Virus record (IMG/VR): IMGVR_UViG_3300038701_001512 | Span: 1-41,655 of that record | Reading direction: 5' to 3' (one strand) | Origin: a virus | DNA: 41,655 nt | In this document: positions 1 through 7,886 of the stretch, piece by piece | Position numbering within the stretch: position 1 is the first letter of the stretch | Layout of the letters: the number at the start of each line of letters is the position of its first letter | The notes under the pieces: generated by a model | Told to the model about the DNA's origin: nothing | The model's input: the letters and a program-made list of their open reading frames with translations, nothing else | Databases searched by the model: none | Program-made: the position numbers and the translations under genes

Positions 1-132
1 CGGAAATTAAAACACGCTAGATTTGGACAAGATATGGAGACGAAATATATTGAATAAGTCTCAGTAACATATTAAAGCTACTACTGATATTAAATTATGG
101 AAATTAAATAATTATTTACAAATTTAAAAATA
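1..132. repeat. Left copy of 132-bp terminal direct repeat
   Basis: Bases 1-132 match 41524-41655 at a constant offset of 41523. The only differences are at positions 4 and 6; 7-132 is identical. This indicates a complete molecule, either with direct terminal repeats (as in several podoviruses) or circular in the assembly with overlapping ends. The two mismatches sit at the extreme contig edge, where assembly error is likely. The repeat ends inside the first promoter. Confidence 0.95.
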
Positions 133-143
133 TACGATATAAT
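115..143 (+). promoter_or_regulatory. Sigma70-like promoter for the left early genes
   Basis: TTTACA at 115-120, a 17-bp spacer and TATAAT at 138-143. The first good ribosome binding site and ATG follow at 181. The terminal repeat ends at 132, so the right-hand copy holds the -35 element but not the -10 element. Confidence 0.75.
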
Positions 144-180
144 TGATTTTCTTTTTACGCACTTATATATAGGAATTATT

Positions 181-522
181 ATGGCACGCCCTTTTCTACT
201 TATTAAAGCTAAGTTGTTAACTAAGTTGCAAAATGAACATAGTGAAGGCGTACCGGTTACTAAACTAATACGTAAACACGAGCTGCAAGGTAAAATAACA
301 GCACCGACATTAACTAAGCTTATACGCTTTGCTGATACAATGGATAAGATACAAGCAAATCCTTCAGCAAGCAATGATACATACCAAACAATATATAATT
401 CAATATTTCCGCAATGGTTACACGAAGCCGAAAACGATATTGTATTACAACCTGCCGGCTGGCGATATACTGGCCGCATGCCTCTCGGAAAATGGGAAGA
501 AAGATGCTGGACAAATGACTAA
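181..522 (+). CDS. Conserved-looking phage protein, unknown function (113 aa)
   Basis: First gene after the left repeat. The ATG is preceded by AGGA five bases upstream. The N-terminal half is basic and rich in short helices (KLLTKLQ, TKLIRKHEL) with an arrangement that could be a helix-turn-helix; that is a guess from residue pattern. The C-terminus has the segment PAGWRYTGRMPLGKWEERCW, whose aromatic/basic pattern looks like a conserved motif. Under the promoter at 115-143, so probably early. I do not recognise a family well enough to give a function. Confidence 0.75.
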   Translation: MARPFLLIKAKLLTKLQNEHSEGVPVTKLIRKHELQGKITAPTLTKLIRFADTMDKIQANPSASNDTYQTIYNSIFPQWLHEAENDIVLQPAGWRYTGRMPLGKWEERCWTND

Positions 523-540
523 ACATATAGGAGTTATAAA

Positions 541-732
541 ATGAAATACTATAAAGAATTAAGCTTTCATGAGCAACAAAAAGTGCTTGATAATCTTCAA
601 GACTTACCATTGTTTCAACCATTTAGAGATGATGCGCATTCATTACTAATGCAATCTAAAGTACATACATTTGATGAAAAACTAGGTATGTATACATTAG
701 CGGAGGCACCTGATGATAATGCTGATACTTAA
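541..732 (+). CDS. Small hypothetical protein (63 aa)
   Basis: Starts 18 bases after the preceding stop, with AGGAG eight bases before the ATG. It is acidic at the C-terminus and has no cysteines or membrane segment. Its end overlaps the next small membrane-protein frame. Probably part of the same early operon. No family recognised. Confidence 0.65.
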   Translation: MKYYKELSFHEQQKVLDNLQDLPLFQPFRDDAHSLLMQSKVHTFDEKLGMYTLAEAPDDNADT

Positions 733-820
733 ATTCTTTGCAGCTGTATTTTTAATATGGCTTGCATATATAGTTATATACTTTTTATTTATCGAACCAT
801 TTACGAAAGATTATTCATGA
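713..820 (+). CDS. Very small membrane protein (35 aa)
   Basis: Reads MIMLILKFFAAVFLIW followed by a further hydrophobic run and a short polar tail (EPFTKDYS). It is essentially one transmembrane helix. The ATG at 713 lies about seven bases after GGAGG and the frame overlaps the previous gene by 20 bases. Its stop (TGA 818-820) overlaps the ATG at 817 of the next gene in an ATGA junction, which supports translation. Function unknown; small hydrophobic phage proteins can act on host membranes, but nothing here shows that. Confidence 0.55.
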   Translation: MIMLILKFFAAVFLIWLAYIVIYFLFIEPFTKDYS

Positions 821-1446
821 ATATATTTTTAATTGATAAACGCCCGCATGAATGTGCCAAAGCTTTATGTGATTTACGACTTAATAAAATGATACTTGAA
901 ACAGCACAGCTATTGTGTACTTCCCATCGTTATCATTTTCCCGATCGTGTTGAGCAGTTTAGTGACGTTATATATAAAGTTACTCATGAAAATCATCCTT
1001 GTTCAATATGGATGCGAAAACATATAAATAACCATTCATGGATGCTTACATATTTTGAGCATTTGTTTATGGAAAAGCAGTATCGTACGGGTAAAAATCA
1101 TTTAAGTTTTGTTAAACTAGAGCAAATGCTTTATGATGTTAAACTAGGTGATCCTATTGGTACTTTAGATTACGACTCTATGAATTTTGACTTCAATTGT
1201 TCTGGTATATATCCAAGCACCAACAACGTGTTTGCTGATTACAAATTATGCCTACTTCAAAAATGGATTGTTGATAAGCGTGAACCTAAGTTTAGTGCAC
1301 GTAGTCAACCTGATTTTATAACATTTGACTTAGCTAAAGCTCGTGAAGTGTATCTCGAACATAATTCTGAATTTAGTCGTGGTTTATATAAACGTCATAT
1401 GTTAACAAGCGATCCAATTTGGAGACAACATGCCCAAGCAGCGTAA
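817..1446 (+). CDS. Phage protein resembling the pyrimidine-dimer glycosylase (Pyr_excise-like) group (209 aa)
   Basis: I chose the ATG at 817 over an upstream in-frame ATG at 757 because 817 forms an ATGA overlap with the preceding small gene and the protein then begins MNIFLIDKRPHECAKALCDL. That start, followed by LRLNKMILETAQLLCT, is typical of a widespread phage family often labelled pyrimidine dimer DNA glycosylase-like. Later parts contain conserved-looking HPCSIWMRKHINNHSW. Biochemical function in this family is poorly established, so a repair role is only a possibility. Overlaps the next gene by 17 bases. Confidence 0.7.
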   Translation: MNIFLIDKRPHECAKALCDLRLNKMILETAQLLCTSHRYHFPDRVEQFSDVIYKVTHENHPCSIWMRKHINNHSWMLTYFEHLFMEKQYRTGKNHLSFVKLEQMLYDVKLGDPIGTLDYDSMNFDFNCSGIYPSTNNVFADYKLCLLQKWIVDKREPKFSARSQPDFITFDLAKAREVYLEHNSEFSRGLYKRHMLTSDPIWRQHAQAA

Positions 1447-1627
1447 TCAAAATATAAAAAGTACTTGTAATGGTGAAACAGTAAGCATGAATATAAATGC
1501 TTTAATTAATCATTACTTTAAAAAAGCAAATGAAACAAATGATGTAACAGAACAGCATATTTATAAACAACATGCTGAGCATTATATACGCGTAAAAGCA
1601 AATATTAAAATGGGAATACAATGTTAA
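1430..1627 (+). CDS. Small hypothetical protein (65 aa)
   Basis: Starts inside the end of the previous gene with GGAG six bases upstream of the ATG, and ends seven bases into the primase/helicase gene. Charged and mostly helical, with several His residues (NHYFKKANE, QHAEHYI). Tight overlaps on both sides suggest translational coupling with the replication helicase. Function unknown. Confidence 0.65.
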   Translation: MPKQRNQNIKSTCNGETVSMNINALINHYFKKANETNDVTEQHIYKQHAEHYIRVKANIKMGIQC

Positions 1628-3900
1628 TTGATTTATTTATTGGTGCAGGCTGGCATACAGTTCCACTAAAGGGTGAGCTTACTCGTCTTGAAAGTGGTAA
1701 GAAGACTATACCTGTTTTTGAAGAAAATTGGCGAAACAAATATACAAAAAAGTTTAATGAAACTAGTGTAAAACTTGCTGGTGCAATTACTGGTGCGTGT
1801 TCTAATATAATTGCAATCGATTGCGATAATCAATTTACTTATGATTTGTTCAAACGATTTGATCCTGATTATGATTTTCACTTTATATCGAAAGGAAAGC
1901 CTGATGGTGGCGGTACAATTATTTATTCTTATAATAGCGATGTGGGTAGTTTTAAGCTTAACACAGACGAAATCGCGCTGGACTTTTTCTCAGATGAGGG
2001 GTTTGTGTATCTGCCGACGGAAGCTAACCAAACTAAGGAAAGCTGGCAAGGAGTGGAAAAACTCCCGGAAATAAAAGAAGTACCTTTTGAAGTATTAGTG
2101 CTATTAAAAACGTTTAAATCAAAAGTTCCAGCTGTAGGTGTAAATCAAACTAAACCACGTACTGTTATTTCAAACAGACTAGCTCCTATGGTTGAAAACT
2201 TCGTAAAGCGTAAAAAGTATGAACCAACTTTATTTAAAGTACTAACTCCCTATAGCTTTCGAGATTTACCTAGTTATATAGCTAAGGGACATTTACATCC
2301 TAACGACGTTCCACAAGGTAGAGGTAGTGAATATCTTAACAAAGTTAGTGCTATACTTGGTGCAGATATATCTATTAGTAAAGAATTGTATACAAATACT
2401 ATGATGCTTATTAATTCTTTTTGGGATGATCCAATGGAAAAGAGTAAGCTTAATAAAACTATTCTTGAACCTATGATTGAAGAACGTGCTACTGTTGATG
2501 GTGACGTTATATGGAAATATGACGAGCACTGGGAACAAATGGGTTTTATAGCAACATCACTTAATGGAGACTATCTTGAAAGCTTTTACGACGACGTTAA
2601 AGGATTGTACTACCTTATTAATTATACCGTACCCTATGTCAAAGTTTACGGTGACAAGCGCCCTGTTATTACTACACTCAAGACGTTGCTTGGTCGTACG
2701 ATCACGGAGGTACAATATGATAGCACTAAACAACTTATCCGTACTTCTCTCAACCCTGCCCTCGAGTTTGGCCATATGGAAGGCGGAGACATGTTCAACC
2801 TCTTTAGACAGACTGCTGAGCTCAATGTACTTAACAACCCGGCGCCGTATTCAACACAATACAATAGACCAAAGCATATTCTTAAATATTTCGAAACTTT
2901 AATACCTGATGATTTTATGCGTGGTTATGTATTATCATTCTTAAAGACTAAGCTAACTACTTTTAAATATAGTCCGGTTATTCTATATATGATAGGTAAA
3001 CCCGGCTCTGGTAAAGATACAATGGTAAACATACTAGGTAAAATAATTGGCGCAGATTATATAGCTAAACCTGATACAAAAGTATTTCTTGAGCAGTATA
3101 ATGGTTGGATGCTTGATAAATATATCATTCAACTAGATGAGTATGGTAATAAATTGAACAAATCAAGTGAAAAACAAGAAGCATTAGGTAAATTAAAAGC
3201 TTATACAGGTTCATCAGAAATGCAAATACGTGCTATGAGACAGGACGGCTTTAATTATAAACATAGTATTACTTTTGTTATGACAGCTAACTCTAATCCT
3301 TTACCTGTTGAAACAGATGATAGGCGAGTATGCTTTATACGTACACCTAATCGATTAGATAAGCAAGAATGGGTTGTTGAAGCGGGTGGTATATCTCATG
3401 TACATGATACTATTATGACAGAAATTATGGATTTTTGTTATTATTTAGCAACTGAAGTTAATGTGCTTAAAAGTGATGATTATGTTATTGCACCGGAAAC
3501 TGAAGACAAAGAAAAACTTATTCTTGAAAGTCTTCCAGCTGCTGAGCAAATTATCTACTACATACAACATTCAAAATATAAAGAGTTAGAAGAGTTAGCA
3601 GCAGAGTACGGTGTACGTGACTTTAACGAGACATGGGAGAAAAATCGTTTGCAAGGTAGAGCGCTTGAAGAGCTATATGATGCAATGACTGAAGGCAATG
3701 GAACAAATAGAACGATAATTAAAATGATGAAAGCTATTGGATTGTCTCGCAGTCATACTACAGCTGGTGGACAAAATGTATTTTATTGGTTTATTCAGGA
3801 CTTACATTTATACACTGATAGAAAAAGAAATGAAGACACTGAGAACGATGGATTTGTTAAAATAGATACTAGTACTGTTGTACCGAAAGGATTAAGATAA
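1621..3900 (+). CDS. Primase-polymerase / superfamily 3 helicase (759 aa)
   Basis: Likely replicative primase-helicase. The N-terminal ~170 residues look like a bifunctional primase/polymerase domain: GWHTVPLKG near residue 10, then IIAIDCDN with the D67-x-D69 metal pair and a later GGGTIIY strand. The C-terminal half is a D5/SF3-type AAA+ helicase: Walker A GKPGSGKDT at 459-467, Walker B IIQLDE with D506/E507, then FVMTANSN and DDRR. Both activities would act at the phage replication fork. It overlaps the genes on both sides by a few bases. The helicase assignment is strong; the primase half rests on motif pattern alone. Confidence 0.88.
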   Translation: MLIDLFIGAGWHTVPLKGELTRLESGKKTIPVFEENWRNKYTKKFNETSVKLAGAITGACSNIIAIDCDNQFTYDLFKRFDPDYDFHFISKGKPDGGGTIIYSYNSDVGSFKLNTDEIALDFFSDEGFVYLPTEANQTKESWQGVEKLPEIKEVPFEVLVLLKTFKSKVPAVGVNQTKPRTVISNRLAPMVENFVKRKKYEPTLFKVLTPYSFRDLPSYIAKGHLHPNDVPQGRGSEYLNKVSAILGADISISKELYTNTMMLINSFWDDPMEKSKLNKTILEPMIEERATVDGDVIWKYDEHWEQMGFIATSLNGDYLESFYDDVKGLYYLINYTVPYVKVYGDKRPVITTLKTLLGRTITEVQYDSTKQLIRTSLNPALEFGHMEGGDMFNLFRQTAELNVLNNPAPYSTQYNRPKHILKYFETLIPDDFMRGYVLSFLKTKLTTFKYSPVILYMIGKPGSGKDTMVNILGKIIGADYIAKPDTKVFLEQYNGWMLDKYIIQLDEYGNKLNKSSEKQEALGKLKAYTGSSEMQIRAMRQDGFNYKHSITFVMTANSNPLPVETDDRRVCFIRTPNRLDKQEWVVEAGGISHVHDTIMTEIMDFCYYLATEVNVLKSDDYVIAPETEDKEKLILESLPAAEQIIYYIQHSKYKELEELAAEYGVRDFNETWEKNRLQGRALEELYDAMTEGNGTNRTIIKMMKAIGLSRSHTTAGGQNVFYWFIQDLHLYTDRKRNEDTENDGFVKIDTSTVVPKGLR

Positions 3901-4079
3901 TGGGTACACATAAAAGAAAAGAAGTGCCTGATGAACAATGGGCCAACAGAATGTGTTTAAAATGTCATACTGATTTTTTATCTACTTGGATAGGCAATAG
4001 AATTTGTGTTAAATGTAAGACACATGAAGACTATAAATATGACAATGAAACTTATAAACTTGATACAGGGAGGAATTAA
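3900..4079 (+). CDS. Small zinc-ribbon-like protein (59 aa)
   Basis: The ATG overlaps the primase/helicase stop (TAATG), with AAGGA upstream. Two CxxC pairs (CLKC at residues 19-22 and CVKC at 36-39) spaced 13 residues apart suggest a small zinc ribbon. Basic N-terminus. Its stop overlaps the next ATG, again TAATG. Could bind nucleic acid or a host protein; no specific family recognised. Confidence 0.7.
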   Translation: MGTHKRKEVPDEQWANRMCLKCHTDFLSTWIGNRICVKCKTHEDYKYDNETYKLDTGRN

Positions 4080-4264
4080 TGGCTGCTCAAATTAAAATAG
4101 ACATTTTTGAAGGTGAAGCTATAACAGATTTTCAACTATCTAATAGCTCAGAGTTAGAAGTATTACAGTTACTTAATGCTTTAGCTGTTGCACAAGTAAA
4201 AGTATCTGAAAAATTAGCTGTTCAATGCGGCGTCAAAATAGGAGAGAAACCTTCTAATGGCTGA
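4079..4264 (+). CDS. Small hypothetical protein (61 aa)
   Basis: Strong GGAGG six bases before the ATG. Acidic N-terminal half with a hydrophobic helix (VLQLLNALAVAQVKV) in the middle. Overlaps the following helicase gene by eight bases, so likely coupled to it. No recognisable domain. Confidence 0.65.
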   Translation: MAAQIKIDIFEGEAITDFQLSNSSELEVLQLLNALAVAQVKVSEKLAVQCGVKIGEKPSNG

Positions 4265-5576
4265 ACTACTAGAAGATTTTAAAACTTTTATGGCTGATGA
4301 TACTGCGCCTGAAATGTATATTCAAGGAGTTGCAGGAACAGGTAAAACAACCGGCCTTGGTGAAATACTTATCTATTGTCAAAGTATGAGATATGTGACA
4401 GTAACATGTGCCTATACACATAAAGCTGTTAAAGTTTTATCTTCTAAATTACCTCCTATAACTACAACGCATTTAATATGTACTTTGCATAGTTATTTAA
4501 AGAAACGTCCTACAATTAATGATACAGCAACTAAAGTTTCTCATGTAGAAGGTAATACACAATTAGAAATACCTGATAGTGTGGACGTAATTTTTGTTGA
4601 TGAGTTTAGTATGATAGGTGAAAAAGATTATGTTGATCTTAAAGCTTTGCAATATGATGAAGATGGTAAACTATTAGTTAAAATTGTTTATATAGGCGAT
4701 CGTAATCAGTTACCTCCAGTCAAAGATCAACAAACAATAGTACCGCATGGAGATCACGTACATACACTTACGAAAATATATCGCCAAGCTGATGGAAATA
4801 AATTGATAGATACACTATTAGACATCAATGATTATATCAATGGTAAACCAGCCGAAGCTTTAGCAGAACATAGTAACTTTAAGCGTAACACAGATATTGT
4901 AGAAGGTTACAAAAATTGTAAAACTAGTAAAATATTGCTGGCTTATACTAATGCGCGTGTTGAAACATTAAATGCAAACATTCAAGGTTACTCTAAACCT
5001 TTGAAAGATGATTTATTATTTTCACCAACACTACGAAAGTTTTTTAACTTAGGTGACACTTTACTACAAACTAATAACATTATAAATATTATGGGTGATA
5101 TTGTTGAACTAGATAGTAAGTATAAGACACTAGAAACATTACATGATATTGCAGGTATTAAATTTTATGAATTAATTGATACAGATGGAAATGAATTTTG
5201 TTTTGCTGCTGTATTTGGACACGAAGGTTATTTACAAGTTTCTAGAGATTTGGCTGGTGAAGCTGTTAAGATTAACAACCGTATACTTAATCAATTTAAT
5301 ACTGATGCTAAATCATGGGCGAAGAGTAATTGGCAGCATCCACTAGCTAAGGAAAGAGCAAAAGCATGGCGTTATTATCTAGCATTTAAAACAAACGTTA
5401 TTTGTTTAGACTTTCCGCACGCTATGACTATTCATAAGTCTCAAGGTAGTACATATGACAATGTGTTTCTTGACATGAATGACATAGGTAAATGTGCCAA
5501 TAATGATTATCAATTGTATTTAAAACTTTTGTACGTAGCCATTAGTAGAGCTAGTGATACTGTATATACTAATTAA
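4257..5576 (+). CDS. SF1 DNA helicase, Dda/RecD2-like (439 aa)
   Basis: All main SF1B motifs are present in order: GVAGTGKTT (Walker A, residues 24-32), VIFVDEFSM (Walker B, D115/E116), YIGDRNQLPPV (motif III, about 145-155), a KIYRQ motif IV, AMTIHKSQGSTYDNV (motif V), and YVAISRA (motif VI) close to the C-terminus. The size matches compact phage helicases such as T4 Dda. Expected role: 5'-3' unwinding and protein displacement during initiation or recombination. Start chosen for AGGAGA upstream and overlap with the preceding gene. Confidence 0.92.
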   Translation: MAELLEDFKTFMADDTAPEMYIQGVAGTGKTTGLGEILIYCQSMRYVTVTCAYTHKAVKVLSSKLPPITTTHLICTLHSYLKKRPTINDTATKVSHVEGNTQLEIPDSVDVIFVDEFSMIGEKDYVDLKALQYDEDGKLLVKIVYIGDRNQLPPVKDQQTIVPHGDHVHTLTKIYRQADGNKLIDTLLDINDYINGKPAEALAEHSNFKRNTDIVEGYKNCKTSKILLAYTNARVETLNANIQGYSKPLKDDLLFSPTLRKFFNLGDTLLQTNNIINIMGDIVELDSKYKTLETLHDIAGIKFYELIDTDGNEFCFAAVFGHEGYLQVSRDLAGEAVKINNRILNQFNTDAKSWAKSNWQHPLAKERAKAWRYYLAFKTNVICLDFPHAMTIHKSQGSTYDNVFLDMNDIGKCANNDYQLYLKLLYVAISRASDTVYTN

Positions 5577-5589
5577 AGAAAGATTAAAC

Positions 5590-6018
5590 ATGATAGAAAA
5601 TAAATCACAATTGTATAATATATGTGAAGATGTTATTGAAACTGAAGACGTAACACATATTATAAAAGATTTGAAAGCTACAATTTATAACAATACTGAT
5701 AGATATCCAGTAGGGTTAGCCGCAAATCAAATAGGTTATAACAAACGTATTATAGTTTTAAATACACCTAGTTTTAAACACGCAATGATAAATCCAGTTA
5801 TAGTTAAAAAATCAAAGCAAATGACAACACAAAATGAAGGTTGTTTATCTTTTCCTAAAGATTTTATTATACCTGTTACAAGGCATAAGCAAGTAACTGT
5901 TGAGTGGATTAATGAACAAGGTAAAAAAGTTAACCAAAAATTTCGTAACTTAGACTCTCGTGTTATACAACATGAAATAGATCATCTTAATGGTATAACT
6001 TTAGAGGAGTATGTTTAA
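5590..6018 (+). CDS. def: Peptide deformylase (142 aa)
   Basis: Metalloenzyme that removes the formyl group from the initiator methionine of new proteins. All three family motifs are intact: GLAANQIG, NEGCLSFP (metal-binding Cys) and QHEIDHLNG (HExxH). I prefer the ATG at 5590, giving MIENKSQLYN; the longer frame from 5554 overlaps the helicase end and adds MILYILIKER. Phage deformylases are known from marine phages and are usually short, as here. It precedes the HAD gene directly, with no gap. Confidence 0.93.
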   Translation: MIENKSQLYNICEDVIETEDVTHIIKDLKATIYNNTDRYPVGLAANQIGYNKRIIVLNTPSFKHAMINPVIVKKSKQMTTQNEGCLSFPKDFIIPVTRHKQVTVEWINEQGKKVNQKFRNLDSRVIQHEIDHLNGITLEEYV

Positions 6019-6504
6019 ATGACGAATATTTTATTTTTGGATATGGACGGCGTGTTATGTACAGCGCGCTCTACTTTCATGGCAAAAGAGATATATGGTG
6101 AAGTACCTCACAATTATTTAGATAAAGAAGCTACAGAATATATACTACGTATCGTTAGAAAATACGGTTTTAAAATAGTTGTGTCTTCTGTTTGGAGAGG
6201 GCACCCTGAATTTAAAGCAGCTATGAGGTACTTTGGTTTTGTGTTTAGTGATTTTCATCCAGATTGGAGGACTAAAAATATTGATATTGGTAGTCGCGGA
6301 TTAGAAATACAAGACTGGCTGGATAGAAATGAACCACAGTTAGATAAATATATTATATTTGAAGATGAACCAAGTGATTTATTAACTCACCATAAAGAAC
6401 AACATCTTGTACAATGTGATACTTATAACGGTATTATGTTCAACAGTATAATGCAATTTGACAAAAGAGTAATAGATCTTGGTATTAAACCAATATCAAA
6501 ATAA
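6019..6504 (+). CDS. HAD-superfamily phosphatase-like protein (161 aa)
   Basis: The N-terminus has the HAD motif I LFLDMDGVL with two catalytic aspartates, followed by motif II serines in IVVSSVWRG and a late acidic motif (IFEDEPSD). This matches the small HAD domains found in phages and in nucleic-acid repair modules (Swiss-army-knife type). The substrate is unknown; candidates are a nucleotide 5'-phosphate or RNA/DNA ends. GAGGAG lies ten bases before the ATG inside the deformylase end, so the two are probably translated together. Confidence 0.82.
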   Translation: MTNILFLDMDGVLCTARSTFMAKEIYGEVPHNYLDKEATEYILRIVRKYGFKIVVSSVWRGHPEFKAAMRYFGFVFSDFHPDWRTKNIDIGSRGLEIQDWLDRNEPQLDKYIIFEDEPSDLLTHHKEQHLVQCDTYNGIMFNSIMQFDKRVIDLGIKPISK

Positions 6505-6544
6505 TATGTAAAATAAAAAAGAAATAATATTTCAAAATTTTTTG

Positions 6545-6573
6545 TTTACAATTATAAGATATTATGTTATAAT
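6545..6573 (+). promoter_or_regulatory. Strong sigma70-like promoter
   Basis: TTTACA (6545-6550), a 17-bp spacer, TATAAT (6568-6573), and an extended -10 TGT before it. It lies in the 150-bp gap before the SSB-like gene and should start RNA near 6580, giving a leader of about 75 bases. Confidence 0.85.
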
Positions 6574-6582
6574 TTTTACACA

Positions 6583-6630
6583 ATTTGAGCAATCTGTTCA
6601 AATCTTTACTTAGCAAGTGCCAAAGTAAAG
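6583..6630 (+). promoter_or_regulatory. Tandem hairpins in the leader of the SSB-like gene
   Basis: Two perfect inverted repeats follow the promoter. ATTTGA (6583-6588) pairs with TCAAAT (6598-6603), and CTTTACTT (6604-6611) pairs with AAGTAAAG (6623-6630). Placed at the 5' end of the expected transcript, they could protect the mRNA or be an autoregulatory site for the SSB-like protein; neither is shown. Confidence 0.55.
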
Positions 6631-6654
6631 TAACTTCAAGTGAAAGGTAAAATT

Positions 6655-7311
6655 ATGTCAAAAAATGACTTAGTTAATGTAGTAACTCCTGTAGGTGAAT
6701 TGTTTTATGTGAACATTAGCGGACAGGGTAAAGAAAACTATGATGAAGATGGTTATGAATACACCGCTTCTATTCGTCTAACCGGTGAAAAAGCTCAAAA
6801 GCTTATTGCTGATATTGATGAAGTAGTTCAAAAAATGCCAAAAGGTGAAACTCTTAAATCATGTGGTTATAAAGAGCTTGTAAAAGATAAAGAGGGTAAC
6901 TTACGTTCACCTTCTCTTCGCAAGCCTAAAACAGATGAAGAAACACTTTCAGGTATCTTTGAGTTTTCTTTTAAAACTAATACTACATATGGCGATGGCA
7001 AAGCTAAAAAAATTGGTGTACGTAATGCCAATGCTGAACCAGTTAGTCTTGGTGACAAACGTGTTGGAAATGGTACTATTGGTGCGATTTCCGGTAAAAT
7101 GCGTGGAAAATCTTACAAAGAGGAATACTCTGTAACACTGTATCTTAATGCTATTCAAATTGCAAAATTTGTTGAGTACGTTGGTGACGACGGCTTTGAT
7201 GAAGTGGAAGGTGACTTCCAGGGAGTTGAAGATGAAGAAACAGGTTTTGTTGGACAACCTGAAACTAATGGTGAAGCTGAAGCTCCGGCTAAAGTTAAAC
7301 CTAAACTATAA
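6655..7311 (+). CDS. Single-stranded DNA-binding protein-like (T7 gp2.5/DUF2815-like), 218 aa
   Basis: I chose ATG 6655 (MSKNDLVN) with AAAGG upstream rather than the in-frame GTG at 6640. A central beta-rich region with GAISGKMRGKSYKEEYSVTLYLNAIQI resembles the OB-fold phage SSB family. It is followed by a strongly acidic segment (DDGFDEVEGDFQGVEDEETGF) and a short basic end. An acidic tail is typical for recruiting replication proteins, although here it is not strictly terminal. Its dedicated strong promoter fits a protein needed in quantity. It heads a transcription unit that continues toward the DNA polymerase. Confidence 0.72.
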   Translation: MSKNDLVNVVTPVGELFYVNISGQGKENYDEDGYEYTASIRLTGEKAQKLIADIDEVVQKMPKGETLKSCGYKELVKDKEGNLRSPSLRKPKTDEETLSGIFEFSFKTNTTYGDGKAKKIGVRNANAEPVSLGDKRVGNGTIGAISGKMRGKSYKEEYSVTLYLNAIQIAKFVEYVGDDGFDEVEGDFQGVEDEETGFVGQPETNGEAEAPAKVKPKL

Positions 7312-7327
7312 CATCCTCTCAGATGTG

Positions 7328-7398
7328 ATGGGCCGGTGTACCCACTGTAAATTCAGTTAAGCACTATTCCCGGGCAAGAATTCAAAAGGCCCATTTTT
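7328..7398 (+). terminator. Structured intergenic RNA closed by a terminator-like stem
   Basis: ATGGGCC (7328-7334) pairs perfectly with GGCCCAT (7388-7394), and TTTTT runs from 7394 to 7398. The 53-nt interior contains a hairpin (ACTG 7344-7347 with CAGT 7354-7357) and a CCCGGG block. A closing GC stem plus U-run is what an intrinsic terminator or riboswitch expression platform looks like, but the large folded interior is unusual. The AGGAG of the next gene lies seven bases beyond the U-run. Confidence 0.5.
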
Positions 7399-7415
7399 AA
7401 ACATTAGGAGTGATT

Positions 7416-7886
7416 ATGTTTCACAAACAAAATTTAAATAAACTTGCTTATGCAAATGGTTTTAGCTTATGGCATTATTTACATCATGGTAAATTAGATG
7501 ATGTTGAAGTAAAATCTTTCTTTAAACCTGCTGCTACAATTGTTGAACGTAATGATTTAATACTTGTTAACGCACAAGATGGTAATGGCTCATACTGGGT
7601 TATGGACAACTCAAATATGAATGTTATCGTACAAGCTAATCTACTTCCCGCAACACACGAAAAGGACATTAAAATGCAAATAAAGGAAATACACGTCGGA
7701 ATTCAAAGAGTAATAAACCTAGGTAACTATGAAAATGTTCGTTACGAATGTTCAACTGTTGTAACGTTAAATGAAAATGATGATCCAACAGAGGCATATG
7801 AAAAAGGTTTAGAATTCTGTAAAGAAAAAGTCGGTGCTGAAATTGATCGTTTAGAAACAGCTAAATCATTAAATAAACAACGATAA
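7416..7886 (+). CDS. Two-part phage protein of unknown function (156 aa)
   Basis: Start at ATG 7416 with AGGAG five bases before. Residues 1-70 (FSLWHYLHHG, then RNDLILVNAQDG and YWVMDN) resemble the small beta domain with an LWHY...DLI pattern seen in many phage proteins. Residues about 85-156 (INLGNYENVRYECSTVVTL, DPTEAYEKGLEFCKEKV) resemble a separate small phage family with an 'NLGNYE' strand. It looks like a fusion. It is flanked on both sides by structured non-coding segments. No function can be assigned. Confidence 0.75.
   Translation: MFHKQNLNKLAYANGFSLWHYLHHGKLDDVEVKSFFKPAATIVERNDLILVNAQDGNGSYWVMDNSNMNVIVQANLLPATHEKDIKMQIKEIHVGIQRVINLGNYENVRYECSTVVTLNENDDPTEAYEKGLEFCKEKVGAEIDRLETAKSLNKQR

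Noticed and set aside
1666-3900. Several ORFs of 70-110 codons within the primase/helicase gene in other frames
   Set aside because: They lie inside a motif-complete gene, lack upstream ribosome binding sites and have low-complexity translations.
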